Of a stretch of DNA of 64,000 nt, positions 36,422 through 45,499 are shown one piece after another; positions within the stretch are counted from its first letter, which is position 1, and each line of letters starts with the position of its first letter. Made by a program: the position numbers and the translations under genes. The DNA lies in the NCBI RefSeq assembly GCF_009769385.1, contig NZ_VKAB01000047.1, positions 1 through 64,000 on the forward strand, in the 5' to 3' direction. The notes beneath the pieces are model-generated. The model was not told where the DNA came from and did not search any database. It saw only the letters and a program-made list of their open reading frames with translations. The DNA is from Saccharothrix deserti. Lineage in GTDB: Bacteria > Actinomycetota > Actinomycetes > Mycobacteriales > Pseudonocardiaceae.

Positions 36422-39337
36422 GTGCGGATGGTGGATGCCCCCGGTGCAGGTGACTCACGTGACCGCTGGTTCGACGTCCTCTGTGCAGAGGTCCTCACCC
36501 TCGCCGGGTCATCGGTCGACGTCGTCCGCCGCTACACGCCGCTCAGCTCTCGTCCTGATCTTGGAGCCAGCGCGGTTGTCGTGTCCATCTGCAACCAGGC
36601 GCGCCGAGCCGTGGCAACGGTGCGGATCGCAGAGCAGTTGATGGCCTCGGGCGCTCTATCGGGCTGCGCGTCGGCTGAAGTGACGACACTGGTACGTGAC
36701 GTGCGGCTTCGTTGGGCGACGCACGGTCTCCCGATCGCCGATTGGTGGCATGGCGACCAGTTGCTCGTAACGCTACTCAGCTACCTAACGCCGCGGGTCG
36801 CAGCCGAACAGGGCGACGCTGAGGCCCGGAGCCACCTCCGGGACGTGTTCTGCCTGACGACGGGCGCACTCATTGACGAGCTGGTCGCGTATCCGCTGTC
36901 CCCTCCGCCGCTGCCGCCGATTCCTCGCGACTTGGTGACCAGTGACGGCGCCTGGGGTGCCGACGGGAGTCGCGTTCTCACGGAGGTGGCGAGCCGAGTC
37001 GAGGTCGAAAACCAAATTGCTGAACTACGGTCGCGGTCCCTCCTCGGTGGTGGCGGTCCACGCCGGTGCGGCCATTGGGAGCGCCGAGTCAGCGACGACC
37101 TCGACGAACAGCTCAGACAGGGCCAGGACGTGGTGCTCACCTGGACAGTTCTCCGCCGTCTGATAAGACCCGCTGAAACAGAGAACGACACCGCTCAGAT
37201 CGGCGTGAACCTCACCGATTTCGAGCCGGATTCTCTCATGGAGGCCCAGGCGATCATCGATATTGCGTTGCAACAGTGTGTCGACTGGCTGAACAGCTTG
37301 ACCGCAGCGGAACATGCGCTCATTCAGGTTTACGACACCAAGGAACTTCGTCGGCGGCGGTGGCTTGACGCACACCTGTGCATCAAGCGCGCGCCGCTCT
37401 TGATGCCGGATGCCGTTCCCGATATCACGTCAACAGGTATCACGCCCCGTGTTCCTGATTGGGTCAACACCCTTGTGTTTGATCGTGGCGCCCGTTTCTT
37501 CCACAGCACCACAGGCCCGCTCGAACTATGGTTCGGAGTCGTCGAGACAGACGACGAGCAGCACCAGCTGATGTCCACCCTGGAAGAGGGCATCCGCCTG
37601 GAGGTCAGCCATGAAGGTGCCGACGTTCTGCTCCAGATCGCCGTAGAACCCCAGGCATCGGTGGATCCAGCACTCGCACCCTTCCACTTCAACCCCGACG
37701 AGCCCCGCAGCGCCATCGAGTTGCTCCTGGCCGCACTGACGACTGTACGTGTGGACTGGTACCGGCTCCATGAAGACCGGACGCTCGAACACGTACACGG
37801 AAGTGGCCTCGACATCCCGGCCGACGCGTTGACATCAATCCTTGAACGTGTCGATTCCACTCTCTCGCGAGCCGAACTCGACGCCCCTGAGTCCTCGCCA
37901 TATGAGCTGCTGACGCGGGCTTCGATGCATCCTGATTCCGAGCAGTTCATGTTCGTAGGGGCAGACAACGCCAAGTCGGAATCAATCCTCTTCGACCTCG
38001 ATCTACTCGAAACGGAATCCGACCGTGACACCGAGGCCATCGGCGAGGCCCGCGACAATCTCGCCCACGCCGAACTCGCACGAGTGTCCGCCGCGGTCGA
38101 CGGCATAGTCGACGAGGAGGTGCAGGCACAAGCCGACCTGGCACGCCGCTCATACACGATCAACCGCCAACGAGTTCAGCGCCCCACCGGCCACCGATTC
38201 GCCGACATGACAGCTCGTGTAGTCAGCGCCGAGCGCGCGTTCGTCCAGTTCACCGAGTCGGAAGGTTACCTATCGGCCGTAGTCGCCATCGAGACGGGCG
38301 ACGGTGTCGAAGCAAGATTCATCGACCTCAGCAACATCACCGTCGACCGCATCCGACTCATCTCCGATAACTGGCTCGGCCATGACCCCGATGCACCGTG
38401 GGAGGAGGTCGCCGACGCGCTCGACATCCTGCTCCGGTGGGCAGGACAGGAGATCGTCGCACCGGTCTTCGACCTGCTCGTTCAATACAGAACTCGACAC
38501 GTCGTACTCTGCCCCAGCCGTACGCTCGAACCGCTTCCGCTCCATGCCGCCCTGATCGACGGCAACGTACTCGGAGATCTCGTTGACGTGAGCTATGCAC
38601 CGAGCGCAGCAGTCCTATCACGGCTATCGACCCGAGGTGACCAGCACTACACCCTCGACCTCATTGTCTCGGCAAACGGAGCACATGCGCCCCGCAACCA
38701 CGGCCTCGACGTCCTCGAAGGACCCGACCAGGAAGCAAACGCGCTACACGAACTGGCTGCGCACGCACGGGTCCTCAGCGGCATCGACGCCACACCGGGC
38801 GCCGTCCTCGGAGCCATCGCAGATTCTCGAGTGGTCCACCTCGCGGCCCACGGCGAAGCGAGTCCGGACAAACTTGCCAGCGGCATCTGGCTATCCGGAA
38901 CGACCCCTTCACATGCGCTGCTTTCCGCCGCAGCCATCCATGCTGGCCCGGAACTCCGAAAAACATCGCTCGTCGTCCTGTCTGCCTGCGACACTGCGCA
39001 CCACCCCACCGGAGGCCGCGCCGTGCAGGCGTGGCGTGGCCTCGACAGCGCGTTCCTCTCTCGCGGCGCCCGTGCCGTCGTAGCCGGCCTCTGGGAAGTC
39101 GACGACGTAGCTGCTCTTGTTTACAGCACGGCTCTCCATGTGCGGCTCTTCCACGGCGCGACCATCGCACAAGCACATGCCAACGCAACAATGGTTCTGC
39201 GAGGGGGCGAACCCGATACACGTGCAACCGAACTGTTGGACAAGGCACGACCGTCGTGGAGAACCGATCTTCACGAACTAGAACTGGAACGCGCATACTG
39301 GTGGTCCGCCTACCGTCCTTCTGGTATCTGCTGGTAG
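36422..39337 (+). CDS. CHAT-domain (caspase-like) protein
   Basis: 971 aa. Residues 1-600 are mostly helical with no family recognised. The C-terminal 330 residues are a CHAT protease domain: HVVLCPSRTLEPLPLHAALI (about 696-715), then the catalytic His in SRVVHLAAHGEASPD (about 809) and the catalytic Cys in LVVLSACDTAHHPTGG (about 855), and GARAVVAGLWEVDDVA. CHAT proteases are caspase-like and act as effectors in several bacterial immune systems, usually cleaving a partner. GTG at 36422 and ATG at 36428 are both possible starts. It diverges from the large defence operon, which suggests shared control; its substrate is not evident. Confidence 0.87.
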   Translation: MRMVDAPGAGDSRDRWFDVLCAEVLTLAGSSVDVVRRYTPLSSRPDLGASAVVVSICNQARRAVATVRIAEQLMASGALSGCASAEVTTLVRDVRLRWATHGLPIADWWHGDQLLVTLLSYLTPRVAAEQGDAEARSHLRDVFCLTTGALIDELVAYPLSPPPLPPIPRDLVTSDGAWGADGSRVLTEVASRVEVENQIAELRSRSLLGGGGPRRCGHWERRVSDDLDEQLRQGQDVVLTWTVLRRLIRPAETENDTAQIGVNLTDFEPDSLMEAQAIIDIALQQCVDWLNSLTAAEHALIQVYDTKELRRRRWLDAHLCIKRAPLLMPDAVPDITSTGITPRVPDWVNTLVFDRGARFFHSTTGPLELWFGVVETDDEQHQLMSTLEEGIRLEVSHEGADVLLQIAVEPQASVDPALAPFHFNPDEPRSAIELLLAALTTVRVDWYRLHEDRTLEHVHGSGLDIPADALTSILERVDSTLSRAELDAPESSPYELLTRASMHPDSEQFMFVGADNAKSESILFDLDLLETESDRDTEAIGEARDNLAHAELARVSAAVDGIVDEEVQAQADLARRSYTINRQRVQRPTGHRFADMTARVVSAERAFVQFTESEGYLSAVVAIETGDGVEARFIDLSNITVDRIRLISDNWLGHDPDAPWEEVADALDILLRWAGQEIVAPVFDLLVQYRTRHVVLCPSRTLEPLPLHAALIDGNVLGDLVDVSYAPSAAVLSRLSTRGDQHYTLDLIVSANGAHAPRNHGLDVLEGPDQEANALHELAAHARVLSGIDATPGAVLGAIADSRVVHLAAHGEASPDKLASGIWLSGTTPSHALLSAAAIHAGPELRKTSLVVLSACDTAHHPTGGRAVQAWRGLDSAFLSRGARAVVAGLWEVDDVAALVYSTALHVRLFHGATIAQAHANATMVLRGGEPDTRATELLDKARPSWRTDLHELELERAYWWSAYRPSGICW

Positions 39338-39539
39338 GCCCTGCCCCTCGAGTCCTTACACGGCAGATCACGCCCAACGCACGGACCGCCCTTCTGCGAT
39401 GCCGTGCTGCAACGCCTGACAGGAGGAAGGGCCGGGCAAGGCTGTCGCGACGACACAGCCGACGATCGGACTTGACGGACTAGATCCGAGGCCACCAGCA
39501 CCAAGCTGTACGCAGGCGCTGACCAGGACGACCATTCGC

Positions 39540-39848
39540 TTACGTGCGCTTTCGCAGCGCATGGAAGGGCACGAGCTGGTCGACCAGGTGAAGCTTGTCG
39601 CGGCGGCCGTCGGCGTAGCCGATCTCGTAGTCGACGATCCCGTACCAATCGCCGTCCACGCTGGGGAAACGGCCGTGTAGTCGCCCTTGGACCACGCCCG
39701 TGAGGTCCAGGCCGGTTTCAATGACGTGTCGCGGCACGTCGGGGGGCCGAGGGAAGAGGATGTCCAGGTTGACCCAGACGGACGTGAGCACCGGTTGGCG
39801 TCCGTGGAGGTCGTCGCCTTCCCAGTGGGTGAATGGACTGTTGATCAC
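39540..39848 (-). CDS. Conserved-looking small protein of unknown function
   Basis: 102 aa starting with a GTG, reading VINSPFTHWEGDDLHGRQPV. The sequence has balanced beta-strand character (VLTSVWVNLDILFP, GDWYGIVDYEIGYADGRRDKL), and its composition is unlike the antisense frames. It starts 11 bp after the stop of the next gene upstream, so both are probably co-transcribed. No motif identifies a function and no signal peptide is present. Confidence 0.55.
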   Translation of the reverse strand: MINSPFTHWEGDDLHGRQPVLTSVWVNLDILFPRPPDVPRHVIETGLDLTGVVQGRLHGRFPSVDGDWYGIVDYEIGYADGRRDKLHLVDQLVPFHALRKRT

Positions 39849-39859
39849 AGCATCACCGC

Positions 39860-40174
39860 CTACCTCGCGCTGGCCGCCGCCCGCACGCGGTGGAGAATAA
39901 GGTCGCCGTAGGGTTCGTCGTCCAACTCCGCGAGGTCCGGGCTGGGTCGGCTGCTGATCAAGCGCCAGCTCGCATCTACTCCGGGCGTCGCCGCGCAGGC
40001 AGGGCAGATGACGTGGACTTCGCCGTCTGCAGCGATAGCCCTGCTGAGGCCGGGCACAACGCGGTGCGCGCCGCCTTTGCACGTGGCCGGGAGGACGGCG
40101 ATCGTCGTGCCGGTGGGGTCGACGCGGTAGCGCAATGCGCCGTCCGATTGGGCGGGCGGAAGCGGCGAACTCAT
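39860..40174 (-). CDS. Small protein with a CPAC zinc-type motif
   Basis: 104 aa starting MSSPLPPAQSDGALRYRVDP. TCKGGAHRVVPGLSRAIAAD is followed by VHVICPACAATPG, so a Cys plus a CPAC pair could form a small metal site. The first start in frame is at 40204, but the ATG at 40174 gives a compact protein. The family is not recognised. It forms a likely two-gene operon with the 102-aa gene downstream. Confidence 0.5.
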   Translation of the reverse strand: MSSPLPPAQSDGALRYRVDPTGTTIAVLPATCKGGAHRVVPGLSRAIAADGEVHVICPACAATPGVDASWRLISSRPSPDLAELDDEPYGDLILHRVRAAASAR

Positions 40175-40489
40175 GTCAGGCAAGCTACCACCGCGCTCGC
40201 ACATATGTTCGACTGAGGTGGAATTCGGTGAGTCGACGTGGGTGAGCGGCGACGGAATGTCACTCGGCCGAATGAATCGTGCTGCTGAAGTCGTGTTCAG
40301 GTGTGGTGCCGCCTCATGGACGCCTCACGAGCGCCGCGTGTCCGCTCTGGTTCAGATCTTGATGTCGGCGGTCTAATCGCCCGCACCAACCCGGCCAACT
40401 TCCGGTAACGCGGACGTCCCATCGGCGGGGTCGACCAGGTGCACAGCAGGTCAGGCTCGTGGTGACGGGCCGGGCGGGGGAACGTCAGG

Positions 40490-40775
40490 GTGATGGCGAC
40501 GCAAAGGGGTGCGCTGGGCCTCGACGCGCCGATCGATCTTGACGCGCCGTCGCTGGCCCGGATCTACGACTACCTGCTCGGCGGCGGGCACAACTTCGCC
40601 GCCGATCGGGTCGTGGCCGACAAGATTGCGGCTTTGGTGCCCGGCTATGGCGTGTTCGTCCGCGAGAACAGCATGTTCCGGCGCCGCGCGGTGCTCCACA
40701 TGCTCGCCGCCGGGATCGAGCAGTTCCTCGATGTGGGAACGGGCGTGTTCAGTACCCGACCCCTGCATCACCTAG
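40490..40775 (+). pseudogene. DUF574 SAM-dependent methyltransferase, 5' part (split by IS982)
   Basis: 95 codons: IDLDAPSLARIYDYLLGGGH, NFAADRVVAD, FRRRAVLHMLAAGIEQFLDV and GTG, the N-terminus and SAM-binding motif I (FLDVGTG) of the actinobacterial DUF574 (S-adenosyl methyltransferase) family. The gene breaks at LHHL, where an IS982-family element is inserted after CTAG. GTG at 40490 or ATG at 40493 could start it. The 3' part lies past the element. Confidence 0.85.
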
Positions 40776-41765
40776 ATGACTGATTCTGTGAAGTTGGTGT
40801 TAGTGATCGAATGCGGTGAGTGAGCGTTTGCTGGTCACGCCGGTCATCCAATTGTGCCAGATGCCGGCGGCCATGGCCAGCAGGCGTTGGGCGACGCGGG
40901 TGAACACTCCGGCCGGGGTGCGTCCGCCGTGCTGTTCGAGGTCGAGTTGGCCTTTGAGGGTTTGGTTGACCGACTCGATCCACTGCCGGACGCCACCGAG
41001 GTTGCCGTTGCGGTAGGTCTCGTCCTTACGGTCGGGGCGGAGCAGGTTCAACCCCATCCGCTCGGTGAGTTGTTTGAACGGTTTGCCGGAGAAACCTTTG
41101 TCGGCCAACAGGACCTGGCCGTCGCGGATGAGGTGGTGGTTGTGGTCGAGCAGCGCGGCGAGCACTTCGCGTTCGCCGATCCTCGGGTTGGCCAGGCACC
41201 ACATGACCGGCATGCCGTCACCGGTGCAGACGAGGTACAGCTTCAGTCCCCAGTACCAGCGGGAGTGTGACGCGCAGTAGCCGTAGTCGGCGTGTCCGGC
41301 CAGGTCGGAACGCTTGACCGTCTCCCGGGACATGCCGCAGGGCACCGGGGTGGCGTCGGTCATCCACAGGTCGTCGAACCACGACGGGCAGCACACGGCC
41401 AATGCGAGAATCGCCTTGCACAACAACGGTTCCGCCGTTCTGAGGCGCTTGTGGTAACCGGATTGGGTGAGCATGTCCGGGAACATCCCGAGCAGCTCGG
41501 CGTCGGCGTGGACGTGGCGGACCCAGCGGCGTTCGCTGTGGTAACCGAGCATGATCTGGGCCACGGCCAGGCAGATCAGCTCACTGTCGGTGAGATCGGG
41601 TCGGTGACCCCGACCGGTCCGGGGCGGGACCACGTGGTCGTCGACCAGCACGTAGAGTGCGGTCAGGAGGGTGTTCAGGTCTTTCGTCACACATTGATCA
41701 TGAACACCCTCCTCCCATGCCCTCACGTCGGGCCGCCTTCACACGATCTTCACGGAATCAATCAT
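40776..41765 (-). mobile_element. IS982-family insertion sequence, 990 bp
   Basis: Terminal inverted repeats ATGACTGATTCTGTGAAG at the left and ATGATTGATTCCGTGAAG (read inward) at the right differ at two of 18 positions. The target duplication is CTAG: 40772-40775 and 41766-41769. Removing the element and one CTAG restores the host reading frame as LHHLAQAGNPDAH. One transposase gene fills it. Confidence 0.93.
40800..41690 (-). CDS. IS982-family transposase
   Basis: About 296 aa from the GTG at 41690 (VTKDLNTLLTALYVLVDD); the frame extends to 41726. The DDE-type core includes FDDLWMTDATPVPCG (first Asp), LLADKGFSGKPFKQL (second Asp) and RQWIESVNQTLKGQL (catalytic Glu), all characteristic of IS982. 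Length and motifs are complete, and the inverted repeats and target duplication are intact, so the element may still be active. The start could lie a few codons further upstream inside the IS. Confidence 0.92.
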   Translation of the reverse strand: MTKDLNTLLTALYVLVDDHVVPPRTGRGHRPDLTDSELICLAVAQIMLGYHSERRWVRHVHADAELLGMFPDMLTQSGYHKRLRTAEPLLCKAILALAVCCPSWFDDLWMTDATPVPCGMSRETVKRSDLAGHADYGYCASHSRWYWGLKLYLVCTGDGMPVMWCLANPRIGEREVLAALLDHNHHLIRDGQVLLADKGFSGKPFKQLTERMGLNLLRPDRKDETYRNGNLGGVRQWIESVNQTLKGQLDLEQHGGRTPAGVFTRVAQRLLAMAAGIWHNWMTGVTSKRSLTAFDH

Positions 41766-41769
41766 CTAG

Positions 41770-42320
41770 CGCAGGCCGGAAACCCCGACGCTCACGTCGT
41801 CTACGTCGACCGTGATCCCGTGGTCGTCGCCGGTCTCAACCTCCTTGTCGGGCAGGGCGACGCGCGAACCGGGGTGGTCGAGGCAGACCTGCGGCACGTG
41901 GACGAGGTCCTCGACCACTCCGTGACCGCCCGGCTACTGGACTTGACCCGACCGGTGGGCGTTGTCGCCGGTGCAGTGCTGCATTGCCTGCCCGACGCCG
42001 ACGACCCCGCTGCGGCGTTGGCCCGGTACTACCAGCGGCTCGCGCCCGGTTCGCTGCTGGCCGCCTCGCACGCCGACGGCACGACGCTGGGGCTCGAGTC
42101 GGCCGCCGCGATCGAGGACTGCCTCGCCGAGGCCGGCATCACCCTGGTGCACCGCAGCGAGCAGCGGTTCGCCGACTTGCTCGGGCCGTGGCAGCCGCAC
42201 CCGGACGGCGTGGTGCCCGTCGGCTGGTGGCGGCTGGACAGCCTGACGGCTCCCAGACCCGAGCGTTCGTTGGGCAATGCCGTGATGGCCAGCCGCCTCC
42301 AGATCCCGGAGCAGGTGTGA
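41770..42320 (+). pseudogene. DUF574 SAM-dependent methyltransferase, 3' part
   Basis: Continues the gene broken at 40775: AQAGNPDAHVVYVDRDPVVV, then VEADLRHVDEVLDH, TRPVGVVAGAVLHCLPDADD and WQPHPDGVVPVGWWRLDS. These are motifs II-IV and the C-terminus of the DUF574 family, in the correct frame with respect to the 5' part. Apart from the insertion the gene seems intact, which suggests a recent event. It ends in a 4-bp overlap with the NB-ARC gene. Confidence 0.85.
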
Positions 42321-44447
42321 GCGGGGCCCAGCACGTCAACAGCATCGCGGGCACGGTCGTCGGGCCGGTCGTTCAGGCCCACACGGTCACCGCCGAGACG
42401 ATCGTCCTGCACGCTCACGACCGACGGATGCCGGTGCCCCGGCGGCTTCCGCCGCCCGCACGCACCCAGGTCGACCGCGCCGAGGAGCTCGACCGGCTGG
42501 ACCGTCTGCTGGCCGCGGCGGGAGCGACCCGCGTGGTCGTGGCCGGCCTGGGCGGAGTCGGCAAGATCGGCTTGGCGGTGCGCTGGCTCGACCGGCACCA
42601 CGACCGCCACCCCGACGGCGTGCTGCACGTCGACCTCAACGGCTGGAGCGGCCACCCGCCACCGACCACGGGTCAGGTCCTCGCCGGGTGGCTGCGCGCG
42701 CTCGGCGTCGCCGCCGACGACCTCCCTGCCGACGTGGCCGAGCTGACCGCGCTGTACCGGACGGTCACCTCGGACAAAGCGTTGGCCGTCCTGATCGACG
42801 ACACCCGCTCCGCCGACCAGGTGCAGCCCCTGGTGTCCGCCACGGCACGCGGCACGACCCTGGTCACCAGTCGCCACCGGCTCGCCGGCCTGGCCGTGGT
42901 CGGCTTCCGCACCCTCGACCTCGACTGCTTCCCCGCCGCCACCGGAGTCGCGCTGCTGGCCGGACTGCTCGACGAGAACCGCCGGCCCATCGGGCACGAG
43001 CTGCTGCGCGCGCTGGCCGATCGCTGCCACGGGCACCCGCTGGCTCTGACCATCGCCGGGGCCACCTCGCCGCGCATCCCCGACGCGACCCGCACGCCTG
43101 ATCACCCGCCTGAACCACCACCCCCGCCAAGGCTTCATCCGCCGCCTTGGATTCGCACGAGCTGTCCGTCGGAGGAGTGCTGCAGATGAGCTACGAGGAC
43201 CTCGACGCCACCACCGCCCGGCTGTACCGCGGCCTGGTAGAGCACCCCGGCGCCGAGTTCACCGCCGACCCGCTGGCCGCCGGCCTGGAAGTCCCGGTGA
43301 CGGAGGTCGAGCGAGCGCTCGGGCGGTTGCTGGAGGCCAACCTCGTCACCGAGAGCGGTGACGAGCGCTACCGGCTGCATGACCTGGTGCGCGACCACGT
43401 GAAGACCCTGGCCGACCAGGACGACGAGGCCACCCGCCTCGCGATACGTCGCCGGATGATCGAGTGGTACCTGCGGCGCACCGCGGCGGCCGACAAGGTC
43501 ATCAACCCGTTCCCCCGCCGGTTCAGCCCCGTCTACACCAGCCTCGACACCGGGATGCCCCCGACGCCAAGGCCGCCCTGGACTGGGTCGAGACCGAACG
43601 AGCCAACCTCCTGGCCGCGCAACAGCGTGCCGCCGACAGCGGCTGGGGTGAGCTGGTGTACGAGTTCGGCGAGGTCCTGTGGAACCCGTTGCGCCCCAAC
43701 TACACCGCCAGCGAACTGGTGCGGTCCCAGTTCCTCGGGGCCAACGCCGCCGCCGACGCCGGACACATCCTGGAGATCGTCTGCCGCACCCGGCAGGGCT
43801 TCGGCGAGACCAACCTCGGACACCACGAGGCCGCGATCGCCATCTGCACCATCGCCGTACAGCGCGCCACCGAGGTGGGCGATCCGTGGCTGGAATCCGG
43901 CGCGCTGTCCACGCGCGCCCGCGCGCACCTCAAGGCCGACGATCCCCACGCTGCCCGCCCGGATCTGGAACGGGCGCTGGAGATCGCCGAGGAGATGAAC
44001 GACGCCCGCAGCGTCGCGCTACGGCACCGCCGCCTCGGCGAAAACGCCCTGCACCCCAAGATCGCCGACGCCAAGCTCGCGGCACACCACCTGCGGCTCG
44101 CGGCGAGCATGTTCGCCGGCATCGGCGACCACATCGGCCACGCCCGCACCACCATGCATCTGGCGCGAGCCCTGCCCCTGAACGGGCAGGCCGCCGAGGC
44201 GCTGACCGCGCTGACCGCGATCGAGCAGTCCGTGCGCGACTACGGCTCGGTCGGCTACCTCGGCGACCTGTACACCGTGCTGGGCGAAGTCCACGCCGCG
44301 CTGGGCAACACCGCCGAGGCCCGCCACCACTTCGGCCAGGCCATCGACTACTACACCGCAGCCGGACCCGGCGCCGACAAGGGCAAGGCCACCGTCCTCG
44401 GCCTGCGAGACGCCCTCGACTCCGACCTCGCACACCCGAACGCCTAA
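42317..44447 (+). pseudogene. NB-ARC/TPR STAND ATPase, frameshifted
   Basis: The protein starts at a GTG overlapping the methyltransferase stop. NB-ARC hallmarks are VVVAGLGGVGKIGLAVRWLD (P-loop), LAVLIDDTRSADQV (Walker B), GTTLVTSRHRLAGL and GHPLALTIAGA. A winged-helix-like part follows (LSVGGVLQMSYEDLDATTARL, RYRLHDLVRDH), then TPR repeats to the end. The frame changes near 43098, near 43137 and near 43560, so no single full protein is made. The P-loop has GKI instead of GKT, which should cost Mg/nucleotide binding. Intact relatives are AfsR/SARP-like or signalling ATPases. Sequencing errors could explain some shifts but not the GKI. Confidence 0.8.
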
Positions 44448-44471
44448 CCGCCCGAAAGGGGAACCTCCCTC

Positions 44472-44687
44472 ATGGCAGCACCGACCACCGGCAAGGGACG
44501 CCGAATCACCGGACCCGCGCGGGACAAGATGGCCGCCGACCTGAAGAAGAAGTACGAGAAGGGTGCCAGCATCCGCGCGCTGGCCGAGTCCACCGGCCAC
44601 TCCTACGGCTTCGTGCACCGGGTCCTGTCCGAGTCCGGGGTGACACTGCGCTCGCGCGGCGGCGCTACCCGAACCAAGGCTTCCTAG
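44472..44687 (+). CDS. Small actinobacterial helix-turn-helix protein
   Basis: 71 aa. After a basic N-terminus, ARDKMAADLKKKYEKGASIR then ALAESTGHSYGFVHRVLSES is a compact helix-turn-helix seen in a widespread actinobacterial small-regulator family. The final RSRGGATRTK tail is also typical. An AAAGGGG lies ten bases upstream of the ATG. It starts 24 bp after the broken NB-ARC gene and is followed by an RbpA-like gene, so the pair may act on transcription together. No target is known. Confidence 0.8.
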   Translation: MAAPTTGKGRRITGPARDKMAADLKKKYEKGASIRALAESTGHSYGFVHRVLSESGVTLRSRGGATRTKAS

Positions 44688-44754
44688 CTCGGCGAGAGCG
44701 GGCGCGAGAACGGCTCGCGACGGCAGCACATCCACCACGCGAGCGGAGATCACG

Positions 44755-45153
44755 ATGCCCAGACGGGTCTTGAGGGGATACCGCCTGGGAACCCCGACCG
44801 GCGAACCGGACCGCGACGCCCAGCCAGCACCTCGAGCCGAGGTCCGCTTCGCCTGCCGGAAGGGACACGAGTTCACCGTGCCGTTCTCGACAGACGCCGA
44901 GGTTCCCGCCACCTGGACGTGCAGGCAACACGGCGTCGAACACTGCCCCCGCCTCGACGACGACACCGCCGGGCAGCCGCCCAAGGGCAAGCCTGCGCGC
45001 ACGCACTACGTCATGCTCCGGGAACGGCGCAGCGTCGCCGACCTGGAGGTCCTCGTCGACCAAGCCCTCGCGGGAATCCGCCGACAACACCACTCGCCGT
45101 ACGGTGGCGTGACGATCGGCGATCGGACCTACGGCTTTCGGTTTGACCCATGA
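44755..45153 (+). CDS. rbpA: RbpA-like RNA polymerase-binding protein
   Basis: 132 aa beginning MPRRVLRGYRLGTPTGEPDR. FACRKGHEFTVPF, DAEVPATWTCRQHG and RTHYVMLRERRSVADLEVLV match RbpA, including the core-domain Cys pair region, the basic linker and the sigma-interaction segment. RbpA binds the actinobacterial housekeeping sigma factor and RNA polymerase and stabilises the open complex. The length is slightly above the common 110-125 aa, owing to a longer C-terminus. GGAG seven bases upstream supports the ATG. Being in an accessory region beside HTH and STAND genes, it may be a paralogue rather than the main copy. Confidence 0.88.
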   Translation: MPRRVLRGYRLGTPTGEPDRDAQPAPRAEVRFACRKGHEFTVPFSTDAEVPATWTCRQHGVEHCPRLDDDTAGQPPKGKPARTHYVMLRERRSVADLEVLVDQALAGIRRQHHSPYGGVTIGDRTYGFRFDP

Positions 45154-45161
45154 CGTGCGCA

Positions 45162-45225
45162 CGGGCTGGCCGGCGGGAGCACCATAGGACCAGAACAGGG
45201 CTGAGCTGCGGCTTTCGACAGGGAC
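45162..45225 (+). repeat. Dispersed repeat, degenerate copy 5
   Basis: GGCTGGCCGGCGGGAGCACCATAGGACCAGAACAGGGCTGA and a later CTGCGGCTTTC resemble the 3' half of copies 1-4 (CGGGCGGGAGTACCAAAGGATG...GAACAGGGCTGACCAGCGG). Similarity is partial and could be remnant. Confidence 0.45.
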
Positions 45226-45275
45226 ATCGGTCGTGGAGGCCGAAGTCGCCACGGCGTCTGCTGGCCGATCGCGAC

Positions 45276-45470
45276 CTACGTGACGGTGCGTGGTGGATCG
45301 TCGTCGTTGCGGTCGCACGACTGCTGCGTCTGTTGCCAGGCCAGGATGTCCGGGATCGCGTTCGTCTGTTGCCGGGCGAGTCGAGTGGCATCGTCACCAT
45401 CGACAGTCTCGATCGCCACGACGATGTCCGGTCCGACGCGACGCGACCGGTGTGCGGGTCTGTGCTGACG
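45276..45470 (-). pseudogene. Possible C-terminal protein fragment
   Basis: The minus strand reads GPDIVVAIETVDGDDATRLA, RQQTNAIPDILAWQQTQQSC and a TAG at 45276-45278. The composition looks protein-like, but no start codon with a ribosome-binding site is visible and no family was recognised. It lies directly downstream of the EcsC gene and could be a leftover tail. Confidence 0.3.
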
Positions 45471-45499
45471 GAACAGGGCTCTAGCATCCAGGTCAGCCG

